A stretch of 64,000 nt of DNA. It comes from Bullifex porci. GTDB taxonomy: Bacteria > Spirochaetota > Spirochaetia > Sphaerochaetales > Sphaerochaetaceae. Each line of letters begins with the position of its first letter. Positions within the stretch are counted from its first letter, which is position 1. Below the pieces are notes generated by a model that had not been told where the DNA came from, did not search any database, and saw only the letters and a program-made list of their open reading frames with translations. The stretch spans positions 186,001-250,000 of the forward strand of contig NZ_VUNN01000001.1 in assembly GCF_009695635.1 (NCBI RefSeq). The letters are read 5' to 3'. The translations under genes were made by a program, and so were the position numbers. Positions 60,029 to 64,000 of this stretch are shown here, in pieces.

Positions 60029-61036
60029 CTAAACCAAGTAATCGTTTTTATAAAATTTCATACCATTTTTTCTAATGTATGCATTTATATATTTATTATT
60101 AGGTTTAGTTTCACTTTCTGCAAGTAATTGATGACCTTCATGAGATAACATTAATAAATATCTTGAACCAAGATAGTCGATAGAAAGTACTTCTGCATTC
60201 TCTAAAACGACATATTGATTAATATCACCCCAGAATTTTCCATCTTTAACAATAACACTCTCAGGGCGGAAGAAGATTTTATCAACCTCATTAGTTTCTA
60301 GACCAAAGGAGCTTGGAGTTAAAATAGTTCCTTCTCCTGTAAAGAGGGCTGTAAATAGTGTAGGTGGGTTATTATATAGCTCTTCAGGAGTACCTGTAGC
60401 TTCTATCTTTCCATCCTTCATAATTATTATTCTATCGGAGATGCTGAAGGCTTCCTCTCTATCATGAGTTACATATATTGTAGTCATGTTATCCCGAGAG
60501 TCATGAATTCTTCTTAATTCTCCTTTAAGCTTTTTTCTCAGTGCTGCATCTAATGCTGATAGAGGTTCATCTAATAAAAGAATTTCAGGCTTCTTAGCTA
60601 GCGCTCTCGCTAATGCAACTCTTTGAGCTTCACCACCAGATAGTGTTGTTACCTTTCTCTTTTCATATCCCTCTAAGCCAACTAAGCTTAGTAAGTCTTT
60701 TACATCTTTTGCAATTTCTTTTTTACTTTTCTTTTGAATCTTTAAAGCATATGCAACGTTTTTCTCAACATTCATATTTGAAAATAAGGAATAGTTTTGG
60801 AAGACCATTGCCATATTTCTATCTTGAATTTTTGCTTTAGTAATATCCTTCCCATTTAATAAAAGCTTACCCTCAAAGGTCTCATTTAAGCCTGCTAATA
60901 TCGATAATACAGTGCTCTTTCCTGATCCAGAGGGACCAATGATTGAGACAAATTCACCCTCCTCAAGAGTAAATGAAAGGTCTAAATTAAAATTCTTATA
61001 TTTAACCTTTAGTCCATCAGCTCTCAGTTTTTCCAT
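60029..61036 (-). CDS. thiQ: thiamine ABC transporter ATP-binding protein
   Basis: A 335-residue ABC ATPase. Walker A is IIGPSGSGKST (33-43), the signature is TLSGGEAQRVALARAL, Walker B is ILLLDEPLSALDAAL and the H-loop is TIYVTHDREEAF. A C-terminal regulatory domain of about 100 residues is longer than in E. coli ThiQ. The ATG at 61036 follows GGAGG by five bases and lies 20 bases inside thiP. The thiamine assignment depends on the riboswitch and on thiB; by itself it could serve another spermidine/iron-type system. Confidence 0.88.
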   Translation of the reverse strand: MEKLRADGLKVKYKNFNLDLSFTLEEGEFVSIIGPSGSGKSTVLSILAGLNETFEGKLLLNGKDITKAKIQDRNMAMVFQNYSLFSNMNVEKNVAYALKIQKKSKKEIAKDVKDLLSLVGLEGYEKRKVTTLSGGEAQRVALARALAKKPEILLLDEPLSALDAALRKKLKGELRRIHDSRDNMTTIYVTHDREEAFSISDRIIIMKDGKIEATGTPEELYNNPPTLFTALFTGEGTILTPSSFGLETNEVDKIFFRPESVIVKDGKFWGDINQYVVLENAEVLSIDYLGSRYLLMLSHEGHQLLAESETKPNNKYINAYIRKNGMKFYKNDYLV

Positions 61037-62690
61037 TTTTGCCTCCGATGAGCTCTGATATAAAGAAAACAATTAGAGCTATTAATATTAAGATACTACC
61101 TACTGCGCATGCACCCTGGTAGTTATATGAATTAATTAATCTATATAGTAAAAGTGGTAAGGTTGTAATCTTTCCCTCTGATAGCGTCATAGTTGCATTT
61201 ATTTCTCCAATTGATAGAGCAAAAGAAAAGCTGAAGGCCTTTATAACTACATTTCTTAAAAGTGGTATCTCGACACTCTTTGAGGCTTTTCTAGTTGAGG
61301 CTCCAAGTAAATATGAGGAGTATAAAATATTTTCATCGATAGCTCTTGCTGCAGGAAGAATTGTTCTAAGAGCAAAGGGAAGAATGATTACAAAGTGAGC
61401 TAGCATTATAAATATATATGAAACAAAAACACCTCTAACTGGTATTTTTGCTCTAACTAATGTAAAGCCCAAAGCTACAGTAACAGATGAAACCATCATT
61501 GGTAGCATAGAGCAAATCTCACCTAATGAGCTTTTCATTCTAGTAATATAAAGTGAAAGCTTTAATGAAAGAAGGGTTGCAAAAAATGCACTTGAAAAGC
61601 CTATGATAAGACTATTTAAGAGCGCCTTAAAAGCATCCTTCATCGATGAAACACTAGTTTTTATGCCAAATAATTCTTGGTATGACCTAAATGAAAAACC
61701 AGTTCCCAGTCTATTTGAGGTTGATACAAATGAGCGATAAATAACTCCAAGCATTGGTCTTAATATAAATATCAGTAGGAGAGTAATATATATAAATAGT
61801 ATAACTTTCGTTGATAAGCTCTTTACCTTCCTTAAGTGGTCTCTCTTTACACCTTCAACTGTTTTAACTCTTTTACTAGCTATAATACATAAAACGACAA
61901 TTATAATATTATATAGTAGTGCGAAAACAGATAGAGCTGCTGCCTTAGTACTATTTCCAACTATATTATTAGTTCTATATATTTCTACCTCTAATGTAGT
62001 AAACTCAGGACCACCACCTAAGATTAAAATAATTGAAAATGAGGTAAAGCAATATAGGAATATCAAAAGAAATGATGATATTAGAGAAGGTAATATTCTT
62101 ACAAGAGTGATTGAAAAAAAGGTTTTAAGCTTAGATGCACCTAGTAGCTGTGATGAGTACTCTTGATCTTTAGAGATATTACTCATATATGTTGTAAGCT
62201 GAGTTAGTGCGATAGGGAAGTTTAAGTAGGCATGAGCTAATATAATTGCTTTAAATGAATAAAGAACTTTAATTACAGGCTCATTAGAAGAAAATATTGC
62301 TTTTAATATTTTATTTAATATTCCATTATTTCCATAAAATATTACAAAGCCAAGAACTACTAAAATTGATGGTAGTACAAAGCATAGGGATGCTAGGGAT
62401 AATATTATTTTTTTCCCCTTAAAGTCATATGTAGAAAATAGAATAGCTCCAGGAAGCGCAATTAATATTGATATTATTGCTGAATATACAGATTCCTCTA
62501 TAGTAAAAGCTAATATTTTATAGTTATAGGATGAAGTAAAGGCTTCCTTTACAAGATTTAAGGTAAAGCCCTCGCTTGTAAAAAAAGCCCTTGATAAAGT
62601 AAAACAAAGTGGTAAAAGAAATACTATTAAAAGTATTATTCTTGCTAGAATTGAACTTATTTTATAGTAGTTTCTACACGTTTTTACCAT
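61017..62690 (-). CDS. thiP: thiamine ABC transporter permease, fused two-domain
   Basis: A 557-residue permease with about 12 helices and two binding-protein-dependent transport domains. Each domain carries an EAA-type loop (SSQLLGASKLKTFFSITLVRILP in the first, SSYLLGASTRKASKSVEIPLL in the second). The fused layout is that of ThiP and FbpB-like proteins. It begins three bases after the thiB stop and overlaps thiQ. Confidence 0.88.
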   Translation of the reverse strand: MVKTCRNYYKISSILARIILLIVFLLPLCFTLSRAFFTSEGFTLNLVKEAFTSSYNYKILAFTIEESVYSAIISILIALPGAILFSTYDFKGKKIILSLASLCFVLPSILVVLGFVIFYGNNGILNKILKAIFSSNEPVIKVLYSFKAIILAHAYLNFPIALTQLTTYMSNISKDQEYSSQLLGASKLKTFFSITLVRILPSLISSFLLIFLYCFTSFSIILILGGGPEFTTLEVEIYRTNNIVGNSTKAAALSVFALLYNIIIVVLCIIASKRVKTVEGVKRDHLRKVKSLSTKVILFIYITLLLIFILRPMLGVIYRSFVSTSNRLGTGFSFRSYQELFGIKTSVSSMKDAFKALLNSLIIGFSSAFFATLLSLKLSLYITRMKSSLGEICSMLPMMVSSVTVALGFTLVRAKIPVRGVFVSYIFIMLAHFVIILPFALRTILPAARAIDENILYSSYLLGASTRKASKSVEIPLLRNVVIKAFSFSFALSIGEINATMTLSEGKITTLPLLLYRLINSYNYQGACAVGSILILIALIVFFISELIGGKNGKTES

Positions 62691-62693
62691 TCG

Positions 62694-63719
62694 TTAATTA
62701 ACCATTGCCTCTGTCCATTCATTTAACCATTTTTCTAGATTCTGAGCAATTACCTCTGAATCTAAGTGTAATAGCTTAGGAACTGGAGCGTAATCATATG
62801 CTGAAGGAAGCTCTGTATTCTTATTTACTGGGTACATAGAATTTGCAATAGCTGTTTCCTTCTGTCCCTCGGTTAAGATAAAGTCGATAAACTTTTCTGC
62901 ATTAGCTCTGTTTTTAGCATTCTTTAAAATACCAATTGACTCAATAGTTGTAGAGTGACCTTCATCAAATACTAATGCCTGATATCTTGTTGTGTCTTCC
63001 CAAAGAACATGGTAAACAGGGCTAGTTGTATATGAAAGTACGATTGGTGCTTCACCCTCTGTAAATAGTCCATATGCTGATGACCAACCATCTGCAATAG
63101 TAAGAGCATTCTTACCTACTGCCTTCCACCAATCAAGGTAGTCCTCGCCATATACTTCGATAGTCCAAATTAATAGACCCATACCAACAGAGCTTGTTCT
63201 TGGATCAATTAAAATAATTTTATCCTTATAAATATCCTTCTTTAAATCCTCTAATGAGGTTGGCACCTCGATACCACTCTCTGAATCATATACAAATGCA
63301 AATGCACCGTAGTCAAAAGGAAGTAATCTATATTCCTTATCGAAAATTAAATCCTCATCAATGTCCTTGAGAACAGGGGACTCATAGGAAGCAAAAAGAC
63401 CTGAGCTATATGCCTTTGATGCTGTATCATCTGAAATACCCATAACTAAATCTGCAGGGCAGTTATCACCTTCAAGAATAGCTTTGTTAAGCATTTCAAC
63501 TGCATTACCTGTGCTAATAACATTAACCTTAATACCAGTCTTTTCCTCAAATAGTGGAATGAGTGTAGGACCTGAACCCCATTCAGATGCGAATGTGTCA
63601 TAGCAGTAGAGTGTAAGCTCATTGCTATTTTCTTTTGCGATAGTTTCTGCAGCACCCTTTGCAAAAAGTGAGCAAGCAAGTAGTGCCAGAATTACCAATG
63701 TAAAACAATGCTTCTTCAT
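62694..63719 (-). CDS. thiB: thiamine-binding periplasmic protein
   Basis: A 341-residue binding protein. The signal region is MKKHCFTLVILALLACSLFAKGAAE; Cys16 could be lipidated, or the cut may fall after LFA. The mature protein has the ThiB-type ELTLYCYDTFASEWGSGPTLIPLFEEKTGIKV, PADLVMGISDDTASKAYSSGLF, YRLLPFDYGAFAFVYDSE, IDPRTSSVGMGLL and ADGWSSAYGLFTEGEAPIVLSYTTSP. It is preceded by a TPP riboswitch and GGAGG. It supplies thiamine or TPP to ThiPQ; the kinase ThiN at 22.8 kb would convert the import to TPP. Confidence 0.93.
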   Translation of the reverse strand: MKKHCFTLVILALLACSLFAKGAAETIAKENSNELTLYCYDTFASEWGSGPTLIPLFEEKTGIKVNVISTGNAVEMLNKAILEGDNCPADLVMGISDDTASKAYSSGLFASYESPVLKDIDEDLIFDKEYRLLPFDYGAFAFVYDSESGIEVPTSLEDLKKDIYKDKIILIDPRTSSVGMGLLIWTIEVYGEDYLDWWKAVGKNALTIADGWSSAYGLFTEGEAPIVLSYTTSPVYHVLWEDTTRYQALVFDEGHSTTIESIGILKNAKNRANAEKFIDFILTEGQKETAIANSMYPVNKNTELPSAYDYAPVPKLLHLDSEVIAQNLEKWLNEWTEAMVN

Positions 63720-63768
63720 TTAAAGCACCTCCATAAATAAATCTGCCACGGGATTAAATCAGACGCGC

Positions 63769-63834
63769 TCCCTACGCTGGTATTATCCAGATCAGGTAAC
63801 GGGTATAATCTCAGGCAATATTAGCCACCCCGGA
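63769..63834 (-). promoter_or_regulatory. TPP riboswitch (THI element)
   Basis: On the minus strand, the conserved pieces occur in order: CCGGGGTGG, TGCCTGAGATTATACCCGT, ACCTGATCTGGATAATACCA and GCGTAGGGAG. These are the pyrimidine- and pyrophosphate-sensing helices of the aptamer. No T run follows, and 50 bases separate it from thiB, so control is probably at translation. A promoter could be TTGACT-17-TAAGCT in 63845-63873. Confidence 0.95.
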
Positions 63835-63910
63835 CAAAAAAAGCTTAGAGTAATGATAAGAATAAGTCAATCTCTTTTATAATGATAAAAAAGGTTGTAA
63901 ATTCTTAAAT

Positions 63911-64000
63911 ATGAATAATCTTATCACCTATAAAAGTGCAAAAGAATTAGATATCTTAAGTCAGGAAAAATATTTAATACCTTCCCTTAGCTTAATGGAA
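63911..64000 (+). CDS. NAD(P)H-hydrate epimerase, 5' end
   Basis: The first 30 residues read ITYKSAKELDILSQEKYLIP then SLSLME, which is the start of YjeF_N/Nnr proteins (helix, then IPSL-LME before the Asn-Ala-Gly turn). These repair hydrated NAD(P)H. The gene runs off the right edge. TATAAT at 63878-63883 lies 27 bases upstream, but no ribosome site is clear. Confidence 0.75.
   Translation, partial: MNNLITYKSAKELDILSQEKYLIPSLSLME

Noticed and set aside
63721-63768. Anti-Shine-Dalgarno switch between the TPP aptamer and thiB
   Set aside because: I looked for a complement of GGAGGTGC in the expression platform and found none convincing. Translational control is only inferred from the lack of a T run.
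1-64000. CRISPR array, rRNA, prophage or replication origin
   Set aside because: I saw no spaced direct repeats, no 16S/23S/5S segments, no phage structural genes and no dnaA-type gene or box cluster.

Overview
The window is a 64 kb, AT-rich and very compact piece of bacterial chromosome. Neighbouring genes usually touch or overlap by a few bases. The gene set is double-membrane and anaerobe-like: lipoproteins with short Cys lipoboxes, C-terminal-Phe barrel-like proteins, DUF1015, a YrdC-type TsaC beside an FtsB-like protein, and ThiBPQ. I read it as a host-associated spirochaete (Spirochaetota, Treponema/Sphaerochaeta side). This rests on protein style rather than a marker gene and is only moderately secure.

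Layout. 1-8.6 kb: 5' end of a KtrB/TrkH potassium channel gene, galM-udk, yidD, then a tight six-gene operon (yqeC, xdhC-yqeB, proA, proB, a glycosyltransferase-like gene, a cell-wall amidase). 8.6-17 kb: trmL-proC-serS-pncB and murE-ddl-dinB operons facing uppP. 17-23.5 kb: an outer-membrane barrel-like protein, a LacX-type epimerase, a membrane protein with about 20 copies of an EVPVEV-like repeat, ftsB-like, tsaC, DUF1015 and thiamine pyrophosphokinase. 23.5-25.6 kb: a tnpB-only IS200/IS605-type element. 25.6-34.7 kb: chorismate mutase, M18 aminopeptidase, tRNA-Thr, a strongly promoted small basic protein, two lipoprotein 5'-nucleotidases, tRNA-Asn and diaminopropionate ammonia-lyase. 34.9-37.4 kb: an NCS2 purine/uracil permease whose 3' end is lost to a second, GC-rich tnpB element with the same kind of ends. 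37.5-50 kb: phosphohexomutase, a 23S rRNA methyltransferase with a long Arg/Asp-rich tail, then a ROK-regulated cluster (oxidoreductase, TctCBA transporter, M24-fold protein, MFS, amidohydrolase). 50-57 kb: glnS, orphans, HtrA-like protease, uvrB. 57-64 kb: a TPP riboswitch followed by thiBPQ and, with no visible break, two barrel plus caspase-lipoprotein gene pairs; then the start of an NAD(P)H-hydrate epimerase gene.

The main points are: (1) the duplicated barrel/caspase-lipoprotein cassette lying at the end of a TPP-riboswitch operon; (2) a repeated arrangement in which a sigma-70 -10 box ends 5-7 bp before the start codon, with little or no Shine-Dalgarno, implying many leaderless transcripts, including one divergent pair that shares a palindromic -35; (3) two TnpB elements with matching ends but different TnpB types; (4) several unusual proteins (EVPVEV tether, Arg/Asp-rich methyltransferase tail, duplicated domain fused to a nucleotidase, M24 protein without metal ligands). 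All functional statements come from reading motifs; no database search was made.
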